Below are positions 26,144 to 35,774 of a stretch of 38,265 nt of DNA, piece by piece; the stretch's first letter is position 1; each line of letters starts with the position of its first letter. Source of the DNA: Alphaproteobacteria bacterium (GTDB lineage: Bacteria; Pseudomonadota; Alphaproteobacteria; UBA6615); contig SHWB01000016.1 in the NCBI GenBank assembly GCA_009691025.1, positions 1 through 38,265 on the forward strand, in the 5' to 3' direction. The translations under genes were made by a program, and so were the position numbers. The notes beneath the pieces were generated by a model. It had not been told where the DNA came from. It was given only the letters and a program-made list of their open reading frames with translations, and searched no databases.

Positions 26144-26962
26144 ATGCTGATCGTCGATTCGCAGGTCCATATCTGGGAGAACACCAAGCTGACGCCCATC
26201 CACCGCCAGGTCGAAACCTTTTCCAAGGACGATCTGCTGGCCGAGATGAAGACCGCCGCCGTCGATGCCGTGCTGCTGCATCCGCCGGGAGCGGTGCCCA
26301 ACGGCAACGAGTTGGCGCTGGCCGCCGCCAAGGCGCATCCGGACAAGTTTGCCGTGCTCGGCTGGGTGCAGCCCGACAAGCCGGACGAGGCGCGCAAGCT
26401 GCTCGACGAGCGGCTGAAGCAGCCCGGCTTCCTCGGCCTGCGCTACATTTTCATCATTCCTGGCCGCGAGAACTGGGCAACCGACGGCACGATGGACTGG
26501 ATCTACAAGGCCTGCGAGGACAAGGGCATTCCCCTCGGCCTGCTCGCCTTCTCCTTCCTGCCGCACCTCGCCAAGGTCGCCGAGCGACATCCGCGCCTGC
26601 GCCTGCTGGTCGACCATCTCGGCGTCTCGCCGATGGAGAAGGACGACAAGGCCTTCGCCACCCTGCCCGACCTTCTGAAGCTGGCGAAGTACCCGAATGT
26701 CGCCGTCAAGCTGTCGGGCGCGCCGGTGCATTCGAGCGACCCGTACCCGTACAGGAACATCCACGACAAGATGAAGGCGATCTTCGACGCCTTCGGGCCG
26801 AATCGCTGTTTCTGGGGCACCGACCTCAGCCGCATGCCGTGCACCTACCGGCAGTGCGTGACGATGTTCACCGAGGAGTTACCCTGGCTGAAGGGCCGCG
26901 ACCTCGAACTCGTCATGGGCGAGGCGCTGTGCAAGTGGGTGGGGTGGAAGCTCGCGAAGTAG
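26144..26962 (+). CDS. Amidohydrolase 2 family metal-dependent hydrolase
   Basis: This is a 272-residue TIM-barrel protein of the Amidohydro_2 family (2-pyrone-4,6-dicarboxylate lactonase and decarboxylase relatives). It starts MLIVDSQVHIWENTK, where the usual DxHxH is DSQVH, so the first metal His is replaced by Gln. LLVDHLG supplies the barrel His, and CFWGTDLSRMPC the late Asp. Replacing the first His suggests either altered metal binding or a known subgroup variant. Hydrolase or decarboxylase activity on a small carboxylate is likely; the substrate is unknown. It is followed by palindromic repeats and not by an operon partner. Confidence 0.82.
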   Translation: MLIVDSQVHIWENTKLTPIHRQVETFSKDDLLAEMKTAAVDAVLLHPPGAVPNGNELALAAAKAHPDKFAVLGWVQPDKPDEARKLLDERLKQPGFLGLRYIFIIPGRENWATDGTMDWIYKACEDKGIPLGLLAFSFLPHLAKVAERHPRLRLLVDHLGVSPMEKDDKAFATLPDLLKLAKYPNVAVKLSGAPVHSSDPYPYRNIHDKMKAIFDAFGPNRCFWGTDLSRMPCTYRQCVTMFTEELPWLKGRDLELVMGEALCKWVGWKLAK

Positions 26963-26982
26963 CCTCGCGGGCCAACGAGCCG

Positions 26983-27112
26983 GGACCGCCTCGCCCTTCG
27001 ACAGGCTCAGGGTGAGGCGGTCCTTTACTGGCCTGCGTCCATTGCCCCCGCACCGCTCCTCCAATCGGCTTCATCCTGAGCCTCTCACCCTGAGAAGCCG
27101 CCACGAGGCGGC
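26983..27112 (+). repeat. Two REP-like palindromes in the 26963-27353 gap
   Basis: The first runs 26983-27023: GGACCGCCTC and GAGGCGGTCC are perfect complements, extended by CCCT/AGGG across one mismatch, around the loop TCGACAGGCTC. The core CCCTTCGACAGGCTCAGGG resembles a repeat seen often between genes of alphaproteobacteria. The second, at 27097-27112, is GCCGCC-acga-GGCGGC, preceded by CATCCTGAGCCTCTCACCCT, another fragment of the same type. The first could also end transcription of the amidohydrolase gene. The rest of the gap to 27353 shows no gene; the promoter of the next gene probably lies near 27,260-27,340. Confidence 0.6.
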
Positions 27113-27353
27113 ATTTCGATGCGGTCGACCCACAGCGCGACCTCATCGCCGAGTCAGGGTTGCCCGGCGGGTTACAGCCGTTCGCGCCATCGCACCGGCA
27201 CGAAATGATCGTGCGCGGCGTGCCGTCGGCATTCGCCTTCCTTGCGCAGTACGGCCGCCCCCCGGGGGACAATGGACAAACACGCGGCAGGGCCTTAGCT
27301 TTTTCGAATAGTTCCGGTTTGCTGGCGCCGAACTGGACAAAGGTTTTGCCGGG

Positions 27354-30300
27354 ATGGTGGAAATGTCGCTCGTTACTGCAACGCTCGACGACAAATACGA
27401 GCTGGACCAGGGCCGCGTCTTCCTGACCGGAATCCAGGCGCTGGTCCGCCTGCCGATGATGCAACGCCGGCGCGACCTTGCCGCCGGCCTCAACACAGCC
27501 TGCTTCGTATCCGGCTATCGCGGCTCGCCCCTCGGCGGCCTCGACCAGCAGATGCAGCGCGCCAAGGGCTTCCTCGACGCCCATCACGTCCGCCTGCAGA
27601 CCGCCGTCAACGAAGACCTCGCGGCGACCGCCATCTGGGGCTCGCAGCAGCTCGGCCTGTTTCCGGGCGCGCGCTACGACGGCGTGTTCGGCATGTGGTA
27701 CGGCAAGGGACCCGGCGTCGATCGTTCCGGCGACGTGCTGAAGCACGCCAACCTCGCCGGCACATCGAAGACCGGCGGCGTGCTGTGCCTCGCCGGCGAC
27801 GACCATACCTGCAAGTCGTCCACGACCTGCCACCAGACCGAATACAACTTCATGGACGCCATGATCCCGGTTCTGAGCCCGGCAGGCGTGCAGGAATTCC
27901 TCGACCTCGGCCTGCATGGCTGGGCGATGTCGCGGTTCACGGGCTGCTGGACGGCCTTCAAGATCATCGCCGAGACCGCCGACAGCTCGGCCTCAGTGCA
28001 TGTCGACACGACGCGGCTGCAGATCGTCCTTCCCGAGGACGTCGAGATGCCCCAGGGCGGCCTCAACCTGCGCTGGCCGGACGATCCGGTCGGCCAGGAG
28101 GAGCGCCTGCACCGCTGGAAACTGCCGGCCGTGCTGGCCTACGCCCGTGCCAACCGCCTAGACCGCGTCGTCATGGGTGGGCCGCGCCGCCGCCTCGGCA
28201 TCGTCACCACCGGCAAATCCTACCTAGACGTCCGCCAGGCGCTCGACGATCTCGGTCTCGACGAACGTCGCGCCGGAGAGCTGGGCCTGTCGATCTACAA
28301 GGTGGCTCTGGTCTGGCCGCTGGAACCCGAGGGGCTCAAGGCCTTCGCCGCCGGCCTCGACGAGGTCTTCGTCGTCGAGGAGAAGCGGCCGCTGCTGGAA
28401 GCGCAGGTCAAGGACATACTCTACCATTTGCCGGCCGACTGCCGGCCGCTGGTGACCGGCAAAACCGACGAGGCCGGCCGACCTCTCCTCAAATCCCACT
28501 ACGAGCTGTCGCCGGGCGAGATTTCCCGCGCGCTGGCGCAGCGCCTCGGGCGCGTGGCGGGCGGGCAGATGCCCGCCGAGATCGCCGAGAGGCTCGCCTA
28601 TCTCGACCAGAAGGAAGCATCGGCCCGGCAACAGCCGCAGCTCGTCAAGCGCACGCCGTATTTCTGCTCCGGCTGCCCGCACAACACGTCGACCAACGTG
28701 CCCGAGGGCAGTCGCGCGCTCGCCGGCATCGGCTGCCATTTCATGTCGCAGTGGATGGACCGCAGCACCGACACCTTCACGCATATGGGCGGCGAGGGCG
28801 TGTCGTGGGTCGGGCAGGCGCCTTTCACCGACGAGAAGCACGTCTTCATCAATATCGGCGACGGCACCTACTACCACTCCGGCATCCTAGCCATCCGCCA
28901 GTCGGTCGCGGCCGGCGTCAACGCCACCTACAAGGTGCTCTACAACGACGCCGTGGCGATGACCGGCGGCCAGCACGTCGACGGCACGCTGACGGCCGAC
29001 CAGGTGACGCGCCAGCTCGCCGCCGAGGGCGTGCGCAAGATCGTCGTCGTCACCGACGAGCCCGAAAAGTACCCGGTCGGCACAGAGTTCGCCCATGGCG
29101 TGACGGTGCGCCATCGCGACGACCTCGACACCGTGCAGAAGGAACTGCGCGAGCACCCCGGGATCACGGCCATCGTCTACGACCAGACCTGCGCCGCCGA
29201 GAAGCGCCGACGCCGCAAGCGCGGCACTTTCCCCGACCCGCAGCGCCGCGTGTTCATCAACGAGGCGGTGTGCGAGGGCTGCGGCGACTGCTCGGTCAAG
29301 TCCAACTGCGTCTCGGTCGTGCCGGTCGAGACCGAATTCGGCCGCAAGCGCGCCATCGACCAGTCCTCCTGCAACAAGGACTATTCCTGCCTCAAGGGCT
29401 TCTGCCCGAGCTTCGTCACCGTCGAGGGCGGCGGCGTGAAGCGGCCGAAGACAGCAGCGAATGGCGGGGCCGCCGGCGCCTTCGACGGAATCGTGCTGCC
29501 CGACCCCGTGATGCCGCCGCTCGACCGCCCCTGGGGCATCATGGTCACCGGCATCGGCGGCACCGGCGTGGTCACCATCGGCGCGCTGCTCGGCATGGCC
29601 GCGCATCTCGACGGCAAGGGCTGCTCGGTGCTCGACATGACCGGCCTCGCCCAGAAGGGCGGCGCCGTGCTCAGCCATATCCGCATCGGCGCCACGCCGG
29701 AAGATATCCACGCCGTGCGTCTTGCCGCCGGCGGCGCCGACGCTCTGATCGGCTGCGACATGATGGTCTCGGCCTCGCCCGATGTCCTGGAGCGGCTGCA
29801 GAACGGCCGCTCGCACGCCGTCGTCAACGCGCACGAGACGATCACCGGCGAGTTTACGCGCAAGCCCGACATGTCGTTCATGGCGCGCGAACTGGCGCAG
29901 GTCGTGAAGGTCGCCGTCGGCGAGCAGAATGCTAGCTTCATCGATGCCTCGCGCCTCGCCACCGCTCTTCTCGGCGACTCCATCGCCACCAACCCGTTCA
30001 TGCTCGGCTATGCTTGGCAGAATGGCCTTGTGCCGATCTCTGGGGCGGCGCTGGAGCGGGCGATCGAGCTGAACGGCGTTGCCGTCGAGGACAACAAGAG
30101 CGCCTTCCTGTGGGGCCGCCGCGCCGCCTCCGATCTGGCGAAGGTGGAGGCCGCCGCCGCGCCGGCCACGCCGATGGCGCTGCGCTCGCCCGACATCGCG
30201 ACGACGCCGGAGGAGGCCATCGCGCGCCGCCGCCGCCACCTCGTCGCCTATCAGGGCGAGGCACTGGCCCGCCGCTTCGACCGGCTGGTCGCGCGCGTCC

Positions 30301-30863
30301 GCGAGGCCGAGGCGGAGAATGCCAAGGGCCGCAACGGCCTCGTCGAGGCGTTGGCGAAGAGCTACCACAAGCTGCTTGCCTACAAGGACGAGTACGAGGT
30401 CGCCCGCCTCTTTACCGACGACGAATTCACCCGAAAGCTGCGCGACCAGTTCGAGGGCGGCTACTCGCTGTCCTTCCACCTGGCGCCGCCGCTGCTGGCC
30501 CGCCGCGACCAGGCCACCGGCCATCTGGTGAAGCATAAATTCGGCCCCTGGATGATGGCTGCCTTCCGCGTGCTCGCCGGCTTCCGGACGCTGCGCGGCA
30601 CGGCGCTCGACCCGTTCGGCTACACCGCCGAGCGCAGGCGCGAGCGCGCGTTGATCGGCCACTTCGAGAAGACGGTCGAGACCCTGCTGGCCAATCTCGA
30701 CCAGTCCAACCACGCCATGGCCGTCGAGATCGCCGCCCTGCCGCAGACCATGCGTGGCTTCGGCCACATCAAGGACGCCAACATCGACAAGGCCGAGAAG
30801 CGCGAGGCCGAGCTGCTCGCCGCCTATGCCCGCCCGGTCGCGCAGGCCAGCGCGGCGGAGTAG
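27354..30863 (+). CDS. Indolepyruvate ferredoxin oxidoreductase, fused subunits
   Basis: This is a 1,169-residue fused 2-oxoacid:ferredoxin oxidoreductase that converts aryl pyruvates to acyl-CoA with reduced ferredoxin. The N-terminal half has the pyruvate:ferredoxin-type core (FVSGYRGSPLGGLD, AVNEDLAATA). A TPP-binding part follows (FCSGCPHNTST, GIGCHFMSQWMD, NIGDGTYYHSGILAI), then a ferredoxin-like cluster site C640-x2-C643-x2-C646-x5-C652. The gamma domain begins GIGGTGVVTIGALLGMAAH, with GLAQKGGAVLSHIRI. The C-terminal 350 residues match the DUF6537-type extension. Length and order fit the fused alphaproteobacterial enzymes. An ATG at 27363 is an alternative start three codons later. Confidence 0.93.
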   Translation: MVEMSLVTATLDDKYELDQGRVFLTGIQALVRLPMMQRRRDLAAGLNTACFVSGYRGSPLGGLDQQMQRAKGFLDAHHVRLQTAVNEDLAATAIWGSQQLGLFPGARYDGVFGMWYGKGPGVDRSGDVLKHANLAGTSKTGGVLCLAGDDHTCKSSTTCHQTEYNFMDAMIPVLSPAGVQEFLDLGLHGWAMSRFTGCWTAFKIIAETADSSASVHVDTTRLQIVLPEDVEMPQGGLNLRWPDDPVGQEERLHRWKLPAVLAYARANRLDRVVMGGPRRRLGIVTTGKSYLDVRQALDDLGLDERRAGELGLSIYKVALVWPLEPEGLKAFAAGLDEVFVVEEKRPLLEAQVKDILYHLPADCRPLVTGKTDEAGRPLLKSHYELSPGEISRALAQRLGRVAGGQMPAEIAERLAYLDQKEASARQQPQLVKRTPYFCSGCPHNTSTNVPEGSRALAGIGCHFMSQWMDRSTDTFTHMGGEGVSWVGQAPFTDEKHVFINIGDGTYYHSGILAIRQSVAAGVNATYKVLYNDAVAMTGGQHVDGTLTADQVTRQLAAEGVRKIVVVTDEPEKYPVGTEFAHGVTVRHRDDLDTVQKELREHPGITAIVYDQTCAAEKRRRRKRGTFPDPQRRVFINEAVCEGCGDCSVKSNCVSVVPVETEFGRKRAIDQSSCNKDYSCLKGFCPSFVTVEGGGVKRPKTAANGGAAGAFDGIVLPDPVMPPLDRPWGIMVTGIGGTGVVTIGALLGMAAHLDGKGCSVLDMTGLAQKGGAVLSHIRIGATPEDIHAVRLAAGGADALIGCDMMVSASPDVLERLQNGRSHAVVNAHETITGEFTRKPDMSFMARELAQVVKVAVGEQNASFIDASRLATALLGDSIATNPFMLGYAWQNGLVPISGAALERAIELNGVAVEDNKSAFLWGRRAASDLAKVEAAAAPATPMALRSPDIATTPEEAIARRRRHLVAYQGEALARRFDRLVARVREAEAENAKGRNGLVEALAKSYHKLLAYKDEYEVARLFTDDEFTRKLRDQFEGGYSLSFHLAPPLLARRDQATGHLVKHKFGPWMMAAFRVLAGFRTLRGTALDPFGYTAERRRERALIGHFEKTVETLLANLDQSNHAMAVEIAALPQTMRGFGHIKDANIDKAEKREAELLAAYARPVAQASAAE

Positions 30864-30999
30864 ATCGCGCGGCCGGTTGCCGCAGGCCGAAGGCGAACGA
30901 GTCGCAGCGGCGTCGCCTGTTGCACACTGAGTGCCTGTAGGATGGTTGCTGCCGGGGAGGGCCGGCAGCGGTCATTAGCCTGTACTCGGAGTGCCCTCC

Positions 31000-31662
31000 A
31001 TGACGAATCGCGAAGCGGCCGAAACCGTCGTGTGGGATCCGCTGGTGCGCGTCGGGCACTGGCTGCTGGTTGTCGCCTTCGCCGTCGCCTATGTGACCTA
31101 GGGCGAGCCGGAGATCGTCCACACCTGGACCGGCTACATCGTCGCCACCTGGGTGCTGTGGCGCGTCGTGTGGGGCCTCGACGGCCCGCGACGCGCGCGG
31201 TTTTACGACTTCGTCTATCGCCCGCGCGCCGTGTTCGGCTATCTGGCGGATCTCGTGCGCTTTCGCTCTCGCCGCTATCTCGGCCACATCCCGGCGGGCG
31301 GCGCGATGGTCGTCGCGCTACTCCTCGTCCTCGCCGCCACCACGACAACCGGCATGATCACCCTGGCCGTTCGCGAGGGCGAGGGTCCGCTGGCGCCATT
31401 TTTCGATTCGACGCCGCTGGCGACAGTCGGGGCCGCGCTATCGCCGATCCGCGCGGCCCGGGCCGATGAGGACGACGATGGACGCGAGGGCGATGAGACG
31501 CGCAAACCGGGGCGCGAGATCAAGGAGGTGCACGAACTCCTCGCCAATCTGTCGCTGGTCCTCGTGCTGGCGCACATCGCCGGCGTGGCGCTGGCGAGTC
31601 TGGCCCACCCCGAGAACTTGCCGCGGGCGATGTGGCCGGGGCGAAAGCGCCGCGAGGACTAG
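31000..31662 (+). pseudogene. Cytochrome b561-family gene with internal amber stop
   Basis: The frame from ATG 31000 encodes MTNREAAETVVWDPLVRVGHW, with the haem-ligand-type RVGHW motif, then AVAYVT, then TAG at 31099-31101 (codon 34), then GEPEIVHTWTGYIVATWVLW, GPRRARFYDFV, GHIPAGGAMVV and a final helix with KEVHELLANLSLVLVLAHIAG containing late His residues. The sequence is in frame on both sides of the stop. Homologues as I know them usually have an acidic residue there (T-E-G/D-E), so GAG to TAG is the simplest cause. A restart after the stop would lack the first helix and a haem ligand. Confidence 0.8.
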
Positions 31663-31674
31663 CCTTGCGGGCGG

Positions 31675-31917
31675 CTACATCCCCAGCGCGGATTTGTAGG
31701 TGTCGAGCAGTAGGTCCTGCTCCTGGCGGTCCGCGGGGGTCATGCGGCGCAGGCGCACGACGGCCTTCATGGTCTTGACGTCGAAGCCGGTGGCCTTGGC
31801 CTCGGCATAGACGTCCTTGATGTCGGTGGCGATGTTGCGGCGGTCCTCCTCGAGGCGCTCGACGCGCTCGACGAAGCTCTTCAACTGGTCGGCCGCGATG
31901 CTGCCGTCACGGGCCAT
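31675..31917 (-). CDS. GapR/DUF2312 family DNA-binding protein
   Basis: This is an 80-residue nucleoid-associated protein. In Caulobacter the family member GapR binds overtwisted AT-rich DNA ahead of replication and transcription. Family marks are QLKSFVERVERLEEDRRNIA, DIKDVYAEAKATGFDVK and RLRRM, then a short helical end. It is predicted all-helical with a coiled coil. I used the ATG at 31915-31917, with GGAG seven bases upstream; a further ATG at 31932 is less likely. Its position near DUF1244 and pyk is a known alphaproteobacterial arrangement. Confidence 0.92.
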   Translation of the reverse strand: MARDGSIAADQLKSFVERVERLEEDRRNIATDIKDVYAEAKATGFDVKTMKAVVRLRRMTPADRQEQDLLLDTYKSALGM

Positions 31918-32141
31918 GGTGCCGCTCCGCATGCCACTGCCGACGCGCCCTCGCGACGGTCTGTCAGGACACAGGGTCTAGCGGCCCGGCCTGTGGAAAG
32001 ACAACCGCGTTGAGACCCGCACCGCAGGCGGGCGCTACGCAAGCCTTGCGGGCGGCATGGCGCACATTCGTCCCCGAACCGTCCACAGGCTGCAGCGGGG
32101 AATACGCGGAGGCGACGCCATTCCGGCTCGAAAAACCGCGA

Positions 32142-32450
32142 TCAGCCGTGCTTTGGGTGACTCTTCGCGAGGGCCGCCTTCTGGTCGGGCGAGCCCTCCT
32201 TCTGGTGCCTGGCCCGCCACTCGGCATAGGGCATGCCATAGACACGTTCGCGCGCCGCCGCGTCGTCCACCCGCAGGCCGCGCGCCTCGGCCGCCTCGCG
32301 GTACCAGCGCGACAGGCAGTTGCGGCAGAAGCCGGCGAGATTCATCAGGTCGATGTTCTGCACGTCGGTGCGATCGCGCAGATGCCCGATGAGGGTGCGG
32401 AACGACGCCGCTTCCAGTTCGGTCTGGGTCTTCTGATCGAGGTCCGCCAT
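32142..32450 (-). CDS. DUF1244 family protein
   Basis: This is a 102-residue small cytosolic protein. It has FRTLIGHLRDRTDVQNIDLM, then NLAGFCRNCLSRWYREAAE, and YGMPYAEWRARHQ, which together are the DUF1244 signature. The two Cys in FCRNC are the conserved pair of this family. Function is unknown. The Lys/Pro-rich end (EGSPDQKAALAKSHPKHG) is usual. ATG at 32448-32450. It is divergent from the dehydrogenase gene at 32546. Confidence 0.9.
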   Translation of the reverse strand: MADLDQKTQTELEAASFRTLIGHLRDRTDVQNIDLMNLAGFCRNCLSRWYREAAEARGLRVDDAAARERVYGMPYAEWRARHQKEGSPDQKAALAKSHPKHG

Positions 32451-32545
32451 GGCGTGCCTCCCGGTTGGCGCTGGGGATGGGTCCAGCCCATGATGTGGTC
32501 CGCCGGGCCTCGCAGGCAATGCCGGCATGCGGCACGGGGGCGGGC

Positions 32546-33430
32546 ATGACGGCAGGAACGTCGATCGGCTTCATCGGCACCGGCACGATGGGCGAGCCGA
32601 TGTGCCGCAACCTCATCTTGAAGAGCGGCCGTAAGGTCGTGGCCTTCGACCGCGCGCCCGAGCCGTTGGCACGCCTCGCCGCCGACGGGGCCACGGTCGC
32701 CGGGTCGCCGGCCGAGGTCGCGATGGCGGCGGAGATCGTGTTCGTCTGCCTGCCCAGCGGGGCGCATGTCGAGGCCGTGTGCGACGGGAAGGACGGGCTG
32801 GTGGAACAGGCCCGCGCCGGCCAGACCTTCGTCGACTGCGGCACCTCGCCCGTCGCGCTGGCACGCAGCCTCGCCACGCGCTTCGCCGAACGCAGTGCCT
32901 ATTTCGCCGACGCGCCCATCGCCCGCACGCGGCAGGCCGCGCAGCAGGGCACGCTGTCGGTGATGGTCGGTGCCACGCCGGCTATCTTCACGCTCCTTGA
33001 ACCGCTCATCCGCTGCTTCGCCACGGATGTGACGCATTGCGGGCCGGCCGGCAGCGGCCAGGTGGTCAAGATAATGAACAACATGGTGCTGGCGGAGACG
33101 GTGGCGGCGCTCGCCGAGGCGATGGCCATCGGCCGCCGCGCCGGGGTCGATCCAACCCTGCTGTTCGAGACGCTGGCCAAGGGCTCGGCCGACAGCTTCG
33201 CCCTGCGCAACCACGGCATGAAGGCGATGCTGCCCGGTGTCTATCCGGAGCGTGCCTTCTCGACCGAGTATCAGCTCAAGGATCTCGGCTACGCGCTCGA
33301 CCTCGCCGCCGAAACTGGCGTGATAGCGGAAGGCGCCGAACATGCCGTCGCCCTGCTGCGCGAGGCCATCGCGCGGGGCCACGGCGCGCAATACTGGCCG
33401 GTCATCGCGAAGGTCGTGGACGGGGGTTAG
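32546..33430 (+). CDS. 3-hydroxyisobutyrate dehydrogenase-like NAD(P)-dependent oxidoreductase
   Basis: This is a 294-residue beta-hydroxyacid dehydrogenase. The Rossmann start IGFIGTGTMGEPMCRNL is clear. The substrate-binding segment, usually DAPVSGG, reads DAPIARTRQAAQQG. GPAGSGQVVKIMNN has the catalytic Lys. The family includes 3-hydroxyisobutyrate, tartronate semialdehyde and glyoxylate reductases. Replacing SGG by ART suggests a substrate other than classical 3-hydroxyisobutyrate. The ATG at 32546 follows GGGGGCGGG. A TTG at 32465 in frame would add 27 residues with no family likeness. Confidence 0.88.
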   Translation: MTAGTSIGFIGTGTMGEPMCRNLILKSGRKVVAFDRAPEPLARLAADGATVAGSPAEVAMAAEIVFVCLPSGAHVEAVCDGKDGLVEQARAGQTFVDCGTSPVALARSLATRFAERSAYFADAPIARTRQAAQQGTLSVMVGATPAIFTLLEPLIRCFATDVTHCGPAGSGQVVKIMNNMVLAETVAALAEAMAIGRRAGVDPTLLFETLAKGSADSFALRNHGMKAMLPGVYPERAFSTEYQLKDLGYALDLAAETGVIAEGAEHAVALLREAIARGHGAQYWPVIAKVVDGG

Positions 33431-33460
33431 GCACGTCTCCCGCCAGCATCGCGCTGGCCG

Positions 33461-34258
<798 letters not shown>

Positions 34259-34355
34259 GCGATGTTCGTGGCGAGGGTGGCGACGCGCGGGGCAGCGCCC
34301 TATACCTGGCGTACGCTGCGGCGGACCAAGCCGCGCCGTCACAGGAGCCGTAGCC

Positions 34356-35774
34356 GTGACCCGCTTCCGCCATGCCAAGATCGTCGCCACGCTCGGCCCT
34401 GCCACCGACAGCGAAGCCGCGATCGGCAGCCTCTTCGCAGCCGGCGCCGACGTGTTCCGCTTCAACCTCTCGCATGGCAGCCACGACGACCACCGCCGCC
34501 GCTACGCCGCCGTGCGCGCCCTGGAGGCACAGTACGGCCGGCCGATCGCCGTGCTCGGCGATTTGCAGGGGCCGAAGCTGCGGCTCGGCGCGCTGGCCGG
34601 CGGCGAACTCGCCATCAAGGCCGGCGACCGGCTGACGCTCGACCTCGATACCGCGCCGGGCGGGGCGAAGCGTATCCCCCTGCCCCACCCCGAAATCTTC
34701 GCCGCGCTGGAGAGGGGCTCCGAACTGCTGGTCGACGACGGCAAGGTGCGCCTGCGCGTGCTGCGAGCCGGCAAGGACCGCGCCGACGTCGAGGTCGTCG
34801 CCGGCACGCGCCTGTCGGACCGCAAGGGCGTAAACCTGCCTGGGGCGGTGCTGCCGATCTCCGCGCTCACCGAGAAGGATCGCCGCGACCTCGCCTTCGC
34901 TCTCGAACTGGGCTGCGACTGGATCGCGCTCTCCTTCGTCCAGCGGCCCGACGACGTCGCGGAAGCCAAGAAGCTGGTGGCCGGGCGGGCCGGCGTCATG
35001 GCCAAGCTGGAAAAGCCGGCGGCGCTCGATCGGCTGGAGGAGATCGTCGAACTGTCCGACGCCGTTATGGTAGCGCGCGGCGACCTCGGCGTCGAAATGC
35101 CGCCCGAAAGCGTGCCGGGCCAGCAGAAGCGTATCGTCCGCGCCTGCCGCCACGCCGGCAAGCCGGTGGTTGTGGCCACGCAGATGCTCGAATCGATGGT
35201 CTCCTCGCCGGCGCCGACGCGGGCCGAGGCCTCCGACGTCGCCACCGCCATATACGACGGCGCCGATGCCGTGATGCTGTCGGCCGAGACGGCGGTGGGC
35301 CAGTACGCGGCGGAGGCCGTGGCGATGATGGCGCGCATCGCTGCCGTGGTGGAGGCCGACCCGATCTACCGCGTGCAGGTGCATTCCGTCCACGAGACGC
35401 CGGAGGCGACCTCCGCTGACGCCATCACCGCCGCCGCCCGCCAGGTGGCCGAGACGCTGGGCGCCGCGGCCATCGTCACCTACACCACCTCCGGCTCGAC
35501 TACACTGCGCGCGGCGCGCGAACGGCCGGCGGCGCCGATCGTCTGCCTGACGCCGCGCGCCGCGACGGCACGCCGTCTGGCGCTCGCCTGGGGAGTATAC
35601 CCGGTGATCACCGAAGACGCGCACGATTTCGACGATATGGTATCGCGCGCGGTCGCCGTCGCCGCCGAGGCCGGCTTCGCCAGGCCCGGAGACCGCATCG
35701 CCATCACCGCCGGCGTGCCCTTCGGCACGCCGGGCGCCACCAACCTGCTGAGTCTGGCGCGCGTGCCGGGCTAG
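34356..35774 (+). CDS. pyk: Pyruvate kinase
   Basis: This is a 472-residue glycolytic enzyme converting phosphoenolpyruvate and ADP to pyruvate and ATP. It starts MTRFRHAKIVATLGPATDS, with FRFNLSHGS, the B-domain (LGDLQGPKLRLG to VNLPG), LSFVQRPDDV, catalytic KLEKPAAL, VARGDLGVEMP, ATQMLESM and DAVMLSAETAVG. The C-terminal regulatory domain has TTSGSTTLRAARERP. The GTG at 34356 is preferred: AGGAG at 34343-34347 is eight bases upstream and the translation matches the family start, whereas the open frame to 34257 is out of character. The stop shares the CTAG at 35771-35774 with the convergent gene. Confidence 0.96.
   Translation: MTRFRHAKIVATLGPATDSEAAIGSLFAAGADVFRFNLSHGSHDDHRRRYAAVRALEAQYGRPIAVLGDLQGPKLRLGALAGGELAIKAGDRLTLDLDTAPGGAKRIPLPHPEIFAALERGSELLVDDGKVRLRVLRAGKDRADVEVVAGTRLSDRKGVNLPGAVLPISALTEKDRRDLAFALELGCDWIALSFVQRPDDVAEAKKLVAGRAGVMAKLEKPAALDRLEEIVELSDAVMVARGDLGVEMPPESVPGQQKRIVRACRHAGKPVVVATQMLESMVSSPAPTRAEASDVATAIYDGADAVMLSAETAVGQYAAEAVAMMARIAAVVEADPIYRVQVHSVHETPEATSADAITAAARQVAETLGAAAIVTYTTSGSTTLRAARERPAAPIVCLTPRAATARRLALAWGVYPVITEDAHDFDDMVSRAVAVAAEAGFARPGDRIAITAGVPFGTPGATNLLSLARVPG

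Noticed and set aside
35771-35774. Shared CTAG of two convergent stop codons (pyk and the MetE-C-like gene) as a regulatory site.
   Set aside because: A tail-to-tail overlap of four bases is frequent in compact genomes and needs no special explanation.
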